The translations under genes and the position numbers were made by a program. A stretch of DNA of 33,262 nt from a bacterium (GTDB lineage Bacteria > Patescibacteriota > Minisyncoccia > Phycocordibacterales > UBA2100): NCBI GenBank assembly GCA_021781955.1, contig JAJXVV010000002.1, positions 138,730 through 171,991 on the forward strand, in the 5' to 3' direction. The notes under the pieces are model-generated. The model did not search any database. It had not been told where the DNA came from and was given only the letters and a program-made list of their open reading frames with translations. Positions within the stretch are counted from its first letter, which is position 1. Each line of letters starts with the position of its first letter. Positions 1 to 9,335 of this stretch are shown one piece after another.

Positions 1-2868
1 ACGAGCCCTTTGATTCACTCGAGTGGCGCTCACGACGGCACGTGGTATTGGCAGGTCCGTGCGCAAGACGCAAATGGCACATGGGGTCCGTGGAGCGCGA
101 TTTGGAATATGACGATCGACACTGCCGCCGTCACGACCAATGCGGCGAGCCCCGTCGCGGATACGTCCGCGACCCTCAACGGGATCAACGGTCCCACCGA
201 CGCGAGTAATACATCGTTCTGGTGGGGCACTACCCCGATCTCGGGCACGTTGGTCGCGGGCACGGATCCAGGATCAAGTGAATTTCCCGCAAGCGGCTGG
301 CAGCATGATCCTGGTCTTGGCGCGGCGACCGCAGGCGCATCGCTTAGCGAACCTTTGACTGGCCTCACAGCAGGCACGACCTATTACTTCGTCGCGTGGT
401 CGTACATCGGTGGGACGTGGTATCCGGGCGGCGTGCAGTCATTCACGACGACTGGCGCGACACCAACTCCTTCTGCGACGACAAACCTCGCGAATCCGAT
501 CGATGCAACGGGCGCGACCTTGAATGGTACTAATGGCGGTATCACGGCTGGCAACACGTCCTTCTGGTGGGGAACGGCGAGCGCTGGGCCGTTCACTCCG
601 GATGCAAATCCTGGCGCAACCGAATTTCCAGTAAGCGGCTGGCAGCATGATCTCGGTCTCGGCACCGCTGCGGCAAATGCGCCGTTCAGCGAGCGACTTA
701 CCGGCTTGACGACGGGTATAAAGTACTATTTCACCGCGTGGTCGTTGGTAGGCGGTACATGGTATCCCGGGACGGTACAGTCGTTCACGACTCGACTTGA
801 GTCGCCGACCATCACTTCACCGCTCGATGGCACTGCGACGACGACCGCGGCACTGCAACAAGTGACGTGGACGACCGTGAGCGGTACTGGCGTTACCTAT
901 ATCTACCAATCGTCTGCGAGTAATGTGACGAACGGCGACGGTTCGTTCACGAGCCCGGCGTATACATCAGGGCTCTTGGGTACGACGTACATCGCTACCG
1001 CAGGTACGCCGCCCGCCACGTACTATCTGCATGTAATGGCGAAAGACTCGACCGGCAACACGAGCGCGTGGAGCTCGATCGTCGAAGTGCATGTCGTCGC
1101 ATCGAGCAGCGATTTGGTCGGACATCTTGTGATCGTGAAAAAGACCACCAATTCGAGCGCGGCTGACTTCAGTTTCGATGTCGGCAGCGCCACGATCGCT
1201 ACAACGACCGTAGACGTCTCGACTGATGCGACGGGTGTTGGCACCTCGACGACCACCAATCTTGCCCCGGATACGTACAATGTCATTGAGAACCCGCAAA
1301 GCGACTGGGTCTTGCAGAGCGTCTCCTGCGACAAGGGTTCGCTGAGTTCGATAACTGGCGGTGAAGCTGTGAACATCCAAACGGGCGTTACGACGACCTG
1401 CATCTTCACCAACGAGCCTGTGAGTACGGATACGGAATTGGTCTATCAAGGCGCGCTCGCAACCTCGACGACCGATGCGCTCACCAACCCGAGTAAGTGG
1501 TTCTTCTACAACGACACAACCGATGCAATCGACGACACGCTCGGCGGCATGGTTACCGGTCCGGGCGCTGCGCCGCTCGGAGTGGGCAGTGTCCAGTTCA
1601 CGCTCGCTGCAAGTCCGCTTGACCGGAAGAATGTCGCGACCTATCAGTTCGCCGGCATGAAACTTGCCGAGGTCACTGCGTTCTCGTACGCCGCATACTC
1701 GCACAGCGGTGTGGCGAGCGCGACCGAATCCCCGTTCTTCAACTTCAATGTCGATCTCAATGGAAGCAATGCATGGCAGGGCCGCTTGGTCTACGTGCCG
1801 AGTGCGAACATGGCATCTGTGCCGCAAGATGCATGGAACACATTTAACATGATCAGCAACGGCAGCGCGCTGTGGACGTGGTCGCACTACGCGAGCAATG
1901 GCAACAAATGGCCTGACGGCAACACGAATGAGTATCGCACTTGGAGCGACATCATGAGTTCATTCCCGAACGCGACTGTGCTCGCATCCGACCCGTGGCT
2001 CGGCATACGCGTCGGCGAACCGGGACCGGCGAGCTACACCGGCAACATTGATGACTTCTCGGTGACCGTGAATGACGGCTCGTATGCGACGACGACGATC
2101 GCTGACTTCGAACCAGATGTTAGCACCGAAACGGCGATTACGAACGTTTCGCCCGAACCTTCGACCGTCGGGAGTCCATATACGGTGAGCTGGAGCGTGA
2201 CACCTGATTCTGGAAGCGCGAGGCCGACCGGGACAGTAACGGTAACCGTCAACGGCGGCGCCGGATGCTCGGCCGCAGCTTCGGCAGGTTCGTGTGAGAT
2301 CACGCCGACCTCGCCCGGGACGGTAACGCTCGTCGCATTATTCGATGGCAATCCGGGCTTCAACTCGAGTGATTCTGCCGCGACAACAGTGACGCATGAG
2401 ATAGATAGCGCTCCGGTGGTGAAAAGTAGCGTCATCACGGGTGGCGGCAATGGCCCGGTCGTTGGCGGAGGCGGCATCGGTGTCGGCGGTCAAGTGCTCG
2501 GCGCTTCGATCGGCCCTGCAGGCAAAGTGCTTGGCGCCTCGACGTCGAACGTGAGTTGCAGTGCGATCGTCACTTCATATCTCGGACAGGGACATCAGAA
2601 TGATCCTGTTCAGGTGAAATCGCTCCAGACGTTCCTCAATGACGAAGTGAGCCCGGGGCTCCCGATTACAGGCTACTTCGGTCCGCTCACGGCGGCGGCG
2701 GTTAGTACGTTCCAACTCAAGTACTGGCAGGACGTGCTCGCCCCGTGGGTTCCATACGGTTTGCCGACGGACCACACGACGACCGGCTTCGTGGGGAAGA
2801 CAACCGAATGGAAGATAAATATGCTCGTGTGCCCATCGCTTGGTCTTCCGACGCCTTCGGTACCGTAG
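1..2868 (+). CDS. 5'-truncated modular secreted/surface protein: tandem FN3-like repeats, prealbumin-like fold, lectin-like domain, Ig-like domain, Gly-rich linker, C-terminal peptidoglycan-binding-like domain
   Basis: Frame is open from base 1 with no upstream start in the window. Two ~105-aa repeats with SFWWGT...YYF.AWS..GGTWYPG.VQSFTT; HLVIVKKTTNSSAADFSFDV...CIFTNEP prealbumin-like; C-terminal VKSLQTFLNDE..LPITGYFGPLTAAAVSTFQ resembles PG_binding_1. Confidence 0.85.
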   Translation, partial: TSPLIHSSGAHDGTWYWQVRAQDANGTWGPWSAIWNMTIDTAAVTTNAASPVADTSATLNGINGPTDASNTSFWWGTTPISGTLVAGTDPGSSEFPASGWQHDPGLGAATAGASLSEPLTGLTAGTTYYFVAWSYIGGTWYPGGVQSFTTTGATPTPSATTNLANPIDATGATLNGTNGGITAGNTSFWWGTASAGPFTPDANPGATEFPVSGWQHDLGLGTAAANAPFSERLTGLTTGIKYYFTAWSLVGGTWYPGTVQSFTTRLESPTITSPLDGTATTTAALQQVTWTTVSGTGVTYIYQSSASNVTNGDGSFTSPAYTSGLLGTTYIATAGTPPATYYLHVMAKDSTGNTSAWSSIVEVHVVASSSDLVGHLVIVKKTTNSSAADFSFDVGSATIATTTVDVSTDATGVGTSTTTNLAPDTYNVIENPQSDWVLQSVSCDKGSLSSITGGEAVNIQTGVTTTCIFTNEPVSTDTELVYQGALATSTTDALTNPSKWFFYNDTTDAIDDTLGGMVTGPGAAPLGVGSVQFTLAASPLDRKNVATYQFAGMKLAEVTAFSYAAYSHSGVASATESPFFNFNVDLNGSNAWQGRLVYVPSANMASVPQDAWNTFNMISNGSALWTWSHYASNGNKWPDGNTNEYRTWSDIMSSFPNATVLASDPWLGIRVGEPGPASYTGNIDDFSVTVNDGSYATTTIADFEPDVSTETAITNVSPEPSTVGSPYTVSWSVTPDSGSARPTGTVTVTVNGGAGCSAAASAGSCEITPTSPGTVTLVALFDGNPGFNSSDSAATTVTHEIDSAPVVKSSVITGGGNGPVVGGGGIGVGGQVLGASIGPAGKVLGASTSNVSCSAIVTSYLGQGHQNDPVQVKSLQTFLNDEVSPGLPITGYFGPLTAAAVSTFQLKYWQDVLAPWVPYGLPTDHTTTGFVGKTTEWKINMLVCPSLGLPTPSVP
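133..450 (+). repeat. Protein-level tandem repeat unit 1 (FN3-like)
   Basis: TTNAASPVADTSATLNG...GGTWYPGGVQSFTT aligns with the unit at 478-792. Confidence 0.75.
478..792 (+). repeat. Protein-level tandem repeat unit 2 (FN3-like)
   Basis: TTNLANPIDATGATLNG...GGTWYPGTVQSFTT; aligns with unit 1, including SFWWGT and SGWQHD.GLG. Confidence 0.75.
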
Positions 2869-2885
2869 CGTTCGGGCTTTGAAAG

Positions 2886-2921
2886 GCAGCAAAAACCCGC
2901 CCACAGGCGGGTTTTTGCTGC
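2886..2921 (+). terminator. Strong hairpin, likely terminator of the surface-protein gene
   Basis: gcagcaaaaacccgcc-caca-ggcgggtttttgctgc: perfect 16-bp stem, 18 nt after the stop codon. Confidence 0.85.
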
Positions 2922-2948
2922 TTCACGTTCGCGTGCGACAATAGCGAG

Positions 2949-4016
2949 GTGAAGAAAAAAGCCCGCAAAAAAGTGGTGCAACGTCCCGCGCATTCGTTTT
3001 TGCCGCGCGGCACTCGTGCGCGCCGCGAGGTCGAGTACTTGAGCGGTGCCGCGTTCGCCCTGCTCCTTATCGTCATCGTGCTTTCGTTCGGCGCTTCAGG
3101 ACTGCAACAGACGGCATTGCGCTCGCCCCAGGTCGCGGCGGTCGTTTCGGCAACGCTCGTCGACCTCGCCAATGGTGATCGCGCCTCGCAGGACCTGCCG
3201 GCGCTCACGGTCAACCCGCTCCTCGTGGAGGCGGCGCAGGCAAAGGCGAACGACATGGCGGCAAAAGGTTACTTCGCGCACGTTTCGCCGCAGGGTATCG
3301 ATCCGTGGTTTTGGTTCAAGCAGGTCGGGTACGATTTCGTGTACGCGGGCGAGAATTTAGCGGTCAATTTCTCCGATTCAAGCGACGTAAATACCGCGTG
3401 GATGAGCTCGCCCGAGCATCGCGCGAACATCCTCGACCCGCATTACACGCAGATCGGCATCGCGACCGCACAAGGCATGTACCAGGGCCGTCCCACCACG
3501 TTCGTCGTGCAGGAATTCGGATCGCCTTCGCTCACGCAAGCGCCGGTCGCGGCCGCGACCGTCCCGCAAGAGCCGACCGTGATCGCGACTGCCTCGACCA
3601 AGCCGCAATCCGCGGCAGGCACGAGCCGCGTGCTCGGTTCGGCCACTGCGCCCGCGCCGCAAAAAGTCTCAGAGCTGGTCTCACAGCCGTCGACACTCGC
3701 GCCGGTCTCGATGCCGATCGTCGTCGCGACGACCGATCCGGCGCTCGCCGCGGCGTACTCGCAGGTGATGGCCGGGCAAACGCCCGCATGGGCGCCGCTC
3801 GTCGCCGCGCCGCGCGATGCGTTGCGCGATCTCTATTGGGCGATAGGGCTCTTCGTCGTCCTCGCGCTCGGGCTCGACACCGGCTTTGAGCTCAAGTGGC
3901 ACCACCGCAAGCGTGCGATGCGCGTGGCCGCGCTCCTGGCCGTCATGAGCGTCCTTTTTGTCGTCGCGCAAGCATGGTTCTTCGCGCCGCCGGTCTTGGC
4001 GGCTGTCGGGTTGTAA
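2949..4016 (+). CDS. CAP (SCP/PR1-like) domain protein with N-terminal TM and C-terminal TM segments
   Basis: CAP motifs LVDLANGDRASQDLPALTVNPLLVEAAQAKANDMAAKGYFAHVSPQG, AGENLAVNF, AWMSSPEHRANILDPHYTQIGIA; hydrophobic segments at both ends; GTG start. Confidence 0.88.
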   Translation: MKKKARKKVVQRPAHSFLPRGTRARREVEYLSGAAFALLLIVIVLSFGASGLQQTALRSPQVAAVVSATLVDLANGDRASQDLPALTVNPLLVEAAQAKANDMAAKGYFAHVSPQGIDPWFWFKQVGYDFVYAGENLAVNFSDSSDVNTAWMSSPEHRANILDPHYTQIGIATAQGMYQGRPTTFVVQEFGSPSLTQAPVAAATVPQEPTVIATASTKPQSAAGTSRVLGSATAPAPQKVSELVSQPSTLAPVSMPIVVATTDPALAAAYSQVMAGQTPAWAPLVAAPRDALRDLYWAIGLFVVLALGLDTGFELKWHHRKRAMRVAALLAVMSVLFVVAQAWFFAPPVLAAVGL

Positions 4017-4019
4017 TGG

Positions 4020-4778
4020 TCACGCTGCGCAAGCAGCGAGGAGTTCGTCGAGGACGGCAGGAGTCTCTTCGGGGCCGGAAACGGCGCGGGTGACGACGCC
4101 GGTCGGAATGACGATGCGGTCGTTGCCGCCTTCGTAGAAGGCGTCGCCGACGTAATACATTTGCGCGGGAGCGATATCGAGGTGTTCAGCGAACCATTTC
4201 ACGCCGTAGGATTTGTTGATTCCCTTGCGCGTGATGTCGATCGTCGTCAATCCGCCGAGCAGGACCTCGCAGTCGGGGAGTGCGCGCGACAGCGTCTCCC
4301 ACAGGATGGCGCGCTTGGAGCCGTCCGGGTCCCAGGTGCGCTTCACCTCGAGCGATGCTTCGGATCCGGTCGGCGTGTACGCCACCTGCGCCTCGCGGTC
4401 GAACAGGCGCTCGCCCCAATGGGGGATGTCGCGCAGCTCCGAATACCGATCGAGCGTCTCTCGAATGGTCCGTTTGATGCGCTCACGCTCCTCGATCGTG
4501 AGCGCGAGGTTATAAAGCGTCGTCCAATCCGTATCGCGGTGTACGAGGCACTGGGCGGAGCTGTTGGGGAAGAGGTAGAAGCGGTCGAGATGAGCGGAAT
4601 CGAGGAATGAGCCCAAAAATTGCTCCTCCATGCGCTTAAAACCGGCGCCGGTCATGATGGCGACCGGCAGGTACTCCAAAAGCGACTTAACCTTGGCGAC
4701 GACCTCTGCCTTCGGCGGCCGAAAACTCTCGGCGAGCGTGTCGTCGAGGTCGAAAATGACCGCCTTAGGGCGCTCCAT
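4020..4778 (-). CDS. HAD-IIB family hydrolase (phosphosugar phosphatase/phosphomannomutase-like)
   Basis: N-terminal KAVIFDLDDTLAES; C-terminal YYVGDAFYEGGNDRIVIPTGVVTRAV. Confidence 0.8.
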   Translation of the reverse strand: MERPKAVIFDLDDTLAESFRPPKAEVVAKVKSLLEYLPVAIMTGAGFKRMEEQFLGSFLDSAHLDRFYLFPNSSAQCLVHRDTDWTTLYNLALTIEERERIKRTIRETLDRYSELRDIPHWGERLFDREAQVAYTPTGSEASLEVKRTWDPDGSKRAILWETLSRALPDCEVLLGGLTTIDITRKGINKSYGVKWFAEHLDIAPAQMYYVGDAFYEGGNDRIVIPTGVVTRAVSGPEETPAVLDELLAACAA

Positions 4779-4892
4779 CGCCTGAGAGTATCACGGCGGC
4801 GCCGCATCGGCCATGTCGTGCACTCTTTGTGTCCACCGCGCGCCGCAGCACATGTTACAATTATTGTCGATGATCGCCCGGACGGATCACCT

Positions 4893-6110
4893 ATGCGCAT
4901 TTTGATGTTTGGATGGGAGTTCCCTCCGTTCAATAGCGGGGGATTGGGGGTCGCCTGTCTCGGACTTACGAAAGCACTCTCAGGGCTCGGCGTCGAGGTG
5001 GTGTTCGTCATGCCCAAGCGACTGGATATCAAGACGCCGTGGGCGAAAATGGTGTTCGCGGATAGCATTACGGGTGTCGAGACGGTCGCGGTCAACTCAA
5101 CGCTCACCGCGTACGCCACCCACAAATCATACGTTCGGGGCTACCATCCGGTCGAGGATGCGGGCATCTATGGCGGCAGCCTTATCGAGGAGGTCACCAG
5201 ATACTCTCTGCGCGGCGGCGCGTTGGCCTTGCAGGAGCAATTCGATGTCATCTATGCCCACGATTGGCTTTCGTTTGGCGCGGGCGCGGCGGCAAAACGC
5301 GCAACTGGCAAGCCGCTCATTGTGCAAGTGCATGCGACCGAGATCGACCGCACGGGGAGTCCGTGGACGGTCAACAACGAAGTCTTCGCGCTTGAGAAAG
5401 CGGGAATGGAGGCTGCGGATGTCGTCATCACGGTCTCGGAAATGACGAAGAATATCATTGTGCGTGAGTATGGCATCGCGCCCGAGAAAGTACGCGTCGT
5501 GTACAACGGCATCGACGAGGCGACCGCGCCCTCAGGCTCGACCTCGCTCCCGCGCTTGCGTTCGCTCAAACGCGCCGGCTACAAGTTCGTCCTTTTTTTA
5601 GGGCGCGTGACGCTGCAAAAAGGGCCTGACTACTTCTTGCGCGCAGCCAAACGCGTGCTCGAGCGCAATCCCAACGTGCTTTTTATTCTCTCCGGATCTG
5701 GTGACATGGACGCACAGATGATGCGCATGAGCGGCGAGCTTGGCATCGGCGGACGTATCTTCTTCACGGGCTTTTTGCACGGCGCGGAGCGGCACGAAGT
5801 CTATCGCACCGCCGACCTCTTCGTCATGCCTTCCATTTCGGAACCGTTCGGCATCGCGGCGCTGGAGGCGATGAAGCTGGGCACGCCGATCCTCATCTCG
5901 AAGCAGTCCGGCGTATCGGAGGTGGTCAATCATGCCCTTAAGGTCGATTTCTGGGACGTGGACGAGATGGCCAACAAAATACTCTCGGTCGTCGGCTACC
6001 CTGGTTTGCGCGAAGCGCTCGCCGAGAACGCCGCGCGCGAGGCGGAGATGCTCACTTGGCGCCAGGCTGCCAGCAAGGTGACCGGCATTGTCAACGAACT
6101 TGTCCACTAG
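4893..6110 (+). CDS. Glycosyltransferase, glycogen/starch-synthase-like (GT4/GT5 fold)
   Basis: MRILMFGWEFPPFNSGGLGVACLGLTKAL; DVIYAHDWLSFGAG; KVRVVYNGID; FLGRVTLQKGPDYFLRAAK; MPSISEPFGIAALEAM. The ORF-track start at 4620 is too far upstream. Confidence 0.88.
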   Translation: MRILMFGWEFPPFNSGGLGVACLGLTKALSGLGVEVVFVMPKRLDIKTPWAKMVFADSITGVETVAVNSTLTAYATHKSYVRGYHPVEDAGIYGGSLIEEVTRYSLRGGALALQEQFDVIYAHDWLSFGAGAAAKRATGKPLIVQVHATEIDRTGSPWTVNNEVFALEKAGMEAADVVITVSEMTKNIIVREYGIAPEKVRVVYNGIDEATAPSGSTSLPRLRSLKRAGYKFVLFLGRVTLQKGPDYFLRAAKRVLERNPNVLFILSGSGDMDAQMMRMSGELGIGGRIFFTGFLHGAERHEVYRTADLFVMPSISEPFGIAALEAMKLGTPILISKQSGVSEVVNHALKVDFWDVDEMANKILSVVGYPGLREALAENAAREAEMLTWRQAASKVTGIVNELVH

Positions 6111-6164
6111 GTCCATGAAAATAGGCGGTACAATGCATCTATCGGCAACGGCCGGGCAGACTAT

Positions 6165-7361
6165 ATGAAGTCGGTTTGTTTCTATTTTCAAGTACACCAA
6201 CCATACCGCGTGAAGCGCTACAGCTTTTTTGACGTCGGCAATGACCCGGAATACTTCAACGATCGCAGCGATAGCGATCTCAACAATCGCCGCATCGTCG
6301 AGAAGGTCGCGCGCAAATCCTACATCCCCGCGACGCGGCTTCTCGTAGCGCTTCTCGACCGGCACCCGCAGATGCGCGCATCGTTCTCGTTCTCGGGCAT
6401 AGCGCTCGAGCAGATGGAGCGCTACGTGCCGGAGGCCATCGAACTTTTCAAACGGGCCGTGGATACCGGCCGCGTCGAGGTGTTGGGCGAGACCTACTAC
6501 CACAGCCTCGCGTTCTTCTACTCGCCGGTCGAATTCGAGAGTCAGGTAGCAAAGCACCGCGACATCATCCGTCGCATCTTCGGCGTGCGGCCGCGTGTGT
6601 TCCGCAACACCGAGCTCTCGTATCGCAATGATCTGGGCGAATGGGCCGACCGCAACGGCTACGCGGGCATCATCGCCGAAGGCTGGGACCCGATACTGGG
6701 CTGGCGTTCGCCCAATTACGTCTACACCCCGAAAGGTTCGGCCAATGCGCGGCTTTTGCTCAAGAACTATCGCCTTTCCGACGATGTTGCGTTCCGCTTC
6801 TCCTCGCAGCAGTGGAGCGAATGGCCGCTCACCGCCGAGAAATTCGCGCAGTGGGTGGGCGCCGCCGAGGGCGATACGGTGAACCTCTTCATGGACTACG
6901 AGACCTTCGGCGAGCACCAGTGGGAGGACACGGGCATCTTCAACTTCCTCGAGAGATTGCCCGAGGAGCTTGCCAAGAACCCCGGCATCGATTTCAAGAC
7001 GCCGTCGGAGGTGATCGCATCCTACGACCCTCGCGACGAGGTGGACATGCCGCACGTCGTGACCTGGGCAGACACCGATCGCGACCTCACGGCATGGGTT
7101 GGCAATCCGATGCAGCAAGCAGCGATCGACAATGTTTACGCGCTCGAGCCTGCCGTCATGCGCACCAACGACACGAAGCTGATCGACGATTGGCGCCGCC
7201 TCCAGACCTCCGATCATTTCTACTACATGTGCACCAAATGGTTCCAGGATGGTGATGTGCACGCCTACTTTTCGCCGTATGAGTCTCCGTACGAAGCGTA
7301 CATTGCGTACATGAACGCGCTGTCCGATTTTCGGTTCCGACTCGAGAAGCAACAGCGCTAG
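6165..7361 (+). CDS. Glycoside hydrolase family 57 (alpha-amylase-like)
   Basis: FYFQVHQPYRVKRYSFFDVG; VEVLGETYYHSLAFF; FRNTELSYRND (putative nucleophile Glu); NLFMDYETFGEHQW. Confidence 0.92.
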   Translation: MKSVCFYFQVHQPYRVKRYSFFDVGNDPEYFNDRSDSDLNNRRIVEKVARKSYIPATRLLVALLDRHPQMRASFSFSGIALEQMERYVPEAIELFKRAVDTGRVEVLGETYYHSLAFFYSPVEFESQVAKHRDIIRRIFGVRPRVFRNTELSYRNDLGEWADRNGYAGIIAEGWDPILGWRSPNYVYTPKGSANARLLLKNYRLSDDVAFRFSSQQWSEWPLTAEKFAQWVGAAEGDTVNLFMDYETFGEHQWEDTGIFNFLERLPEELAKNPGIDFKTPSEVIASYDPRDEVDMPHVVTWADTDRDLTAWVGNPMQQAAIDNVYALEPAVMRTNDTKLIDDWRRLQTSDHFYYMCTKWFQDGDVHAYFSPYESPYEAYIAYMNALSDFRFRLEKQQR

Positions 7362-7364
7362 ACC

Positions 7365-9323
7365 ATGGCTCGGTCGATTGTTCTTTCGAACGGCGAGTTG
7401 GCGGTCGGACTTGACCGCTTCGGCGAGGTGCGCGACCTCTACTTCCCGCACGTCGGCTATGAGGACCACGTACGCGGCCACTATGTCCACCGCATCGGCG
7501 TGTGGGTCGACGGCCAGATGAGCTGGCTCGATGAGGATCCGATGTGGCACATCCAGATCACCTGTGATGAAGATGCACTCGTCGGGCGTGTGTGTGCGAG
7601 CAATCCACGGCTGCAGATCGAGCTTTCGTTCACGGATCTCGTGTTCCACGAACTGCCGGTCTTTTTGCGTCGCGTGCAGGTCAGCAATCTCTCGGAAGGG
7701 AGGCGTGATATCCGGCTCTTTTTCGGCCAGCAGTTCGAGATATACAAATCGCACGGGGGCGACACGGCCTACTACGAGCCCGCGTCCCGCTCCATCATCC
7801 ACTACAAGGGACGCCGCGTGTTCCAGGTGCGGGCGGAACTCGAAGGTGAGCCATTTTCCGACTACGCCATCGGCCTCTCCAATTTCCACGGCAAAGAGGG
7901 AGCTTGGCGCGACGCCGACGACGGCGCACTTTCCAAGAATCCCATCGAGCACGGGCCGGTGGATTCGATCATTGGTCTCTACGCGACCTACGAACAGGGG
8001 CAGAGCAAGGTGTGCCACTACTCGCTCGCGGCCGAACGCTCTATTGCGCTCGCACAGGAGCTCACCGAGTATGTGACCCGCAAGGGCATGGAGTACCTGA
8101 TGGCGTCGACGGAAAAATATTGGAAGTCGTGGGTAGCGAAGCTCATGCCCGCAGATACCGCCGATCTGGAACTTGCGCATATTGCGCTCTACAAACGCTC
8201 GCTCATGCATGCGCGCGCGCATGCCGACCAGGATGGCGGCGTCATCGCCTCGCTCGACTCCGACATGCTCCAGTACGGGCTCGATACGTACTCGTACGTC
8301 TGGCCGCGCGATGCGGCGTTCCATGCGCTCGGCTTCATCATGGCCGGGGAGCCCGCGATTGCGAAGCGTTTTTTCGAGTTCGCGGCGGGATTGGTCACGC
8401 AGGGCGGCTATCTCATGCATAAATATCTACCGGACGGCTCGCTCGGCAGTTCGTGGCACCCTTGGATACGCGACGGCAAGCTCCAGCTTCCGATACAGGA
8501 GGACGAAACGGCGCTCGTCGTGTATGCGCTCGAGCGCTATGTGGAAGCGACCGGCGACGTGGAACTCGCGCAGTCGCTCTACGAGCCGCTCGTCGAACGC
8601 GCCGGTCGCTTCATGACGCAGTACCGCGACCGTCGCGGCTTGCCCGATCCTTCGTATGATCTGTGGGAAGAGAAGCGCGGCATTTCGACCTTCACCTCCG
8701 CGACGGTGTATGCCGGGCTCATGGCCGCCGCGCAGCTCTCTCGCGTCCTCGACAAGCACGACAAAGAAACGCTCTATCGCAATGCTGCGGAAGAGGTGCG
8801 CAGGGCGATACTTGAGCAATTGTGGGACGAGAAAGAGGGGGTCTTCGTCAAACTGCTGCGCTCAGACGGTACGACAGATCGCACGCTCGACGTCTCGAGC
8901 GCGTACGCGGTATTCGCGTTCGGCATTCTGCTGCCAGACGATGCGCGTCTCACGCGCGCGTGGGAGGCGACCGCGCGGAGGCTCAGTTTCGGTATCGAAG
9001 CGGGCGGTCTCGCACGCTACGAGGGCGACCAATATTTCCGAACCGAGCACGACCCCGCCGGTAATCCGTGGATACTCACGACGCTCTGGTACGCCGAGTA
9101 CCTCATCGCGCGCGCCAAGACAAAAGAGGAGCTGCGCCGTGCTCGCGACATCTTCACCTGGGTCGCCAAGCACGCCGAACTCTCCGGCATCCTTCCCGAA
9201 CAGATCGATCCGAAGACCGGCGCGCCGCTCTCCGCGACGCCCTTGGCCTGGAGCCACGCGGGGTATCTTATCGCGGTGCAAACGTACTTGCGCAAGTTCA
9301 AAGAGTTGGCAAATGTGAAGTGA
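7365..9323 (+). CDS. Glycoside hydrolase family 15 (glucoamylase-like)
   Basis: Full-length GH15-like: N-terminal LSNGELAVGLDRFGEVRDLYFPHVG; YSYVWPRDAAFHALGF; YDLWEEKRGISTFTSATVYAGL; PWILTTLWYAEY. Confidence 0.92.
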   Translation: MARSIVLSNGELAVGLDRFGEVRDLYFPHVGYEDHVRGHYVHRIGVWVDGQMSWLDEDPMWHIQITCDEDALVGRVCASNPRLQIELSFTDLVFHELPVFLRRVQVSNLSEGRRDIRLFFGQQFEIYKSHGGDTAYYEPASRSIIHYKGRRVFQVRAELEGEPFSDYAIGLSNFHGKEGAWRDADDGALSKNPIEHGPVDSIIGLYATYEQGQSKVCHYSLAAERSIALAQELTEYVTRKGMEYLMASTEKYWKSWVAKLMPADTADLELAHIALYKRSLMHARAHADQDGGVIASLDSDMLQYGLDTYSYVWPRDAAFHALGFIMAGEPAIAKRFFEFAAGLVTQGGYLMHKYLPDGSLGSSWHPWIRDGKLQLPIQEDETALVVYALERYVEATGDVELAQSLYEPLVERAGRFMTQYRDRRGLPDPSYDLWEEKRGISTFTSATVYAGLMAAAQLSRVLDKHDKETLYRNAAEEVRRAILEQLWDEKEGVFVKLLRSDGTTDRTLDVSSAYAVFAFGILLPDDARLTRAWEATARRLSFGIEAGGLARYEGDQYFRTEHDPAGNPWILTTLWYAEYLIARAKTKEELRRARDIFTWVAKHAELSGILPEQIDPKTGAPLSATPLAWSHAGYLIAVQTYLRKFKELANVK

Positions 9324-9329
9324 TATACT
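9324..9329 (+). promoter_or_regulatory. -10 element TATACT (TGa-extended), 6 nt before the start codon
   Basis: tgaTATACTtttcgtATG; leaderless arrangement for the cupin isomerase gene. Confidence 0.65.
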
Positions 9330-9335
9330 TTTCGT

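Noticed and set aside
4620-4892. N-terminal extension of the GT ORF
   Set aside because: Overlaps the 5' part of the opposite-strand HAD gene; homology starts at MRILMFGWEFPP (4893).
4882-4892. GGATCACCT just before the GT start resembles the 3' end of 16S rRNA
   Set aside because: Nine-base chance match in the wrong sense to act as a Shine-Dalgarno; no rRNA context.
5598-8420. 940-aa minus-strand ORF opposite GT/GH57/GH15
   Set aside because: Antisense to three well-supported enzymes; Arg/His/Val/Glu-rich composition typical of the reverse frame of GC-rich CDSs; no recognisable domain.
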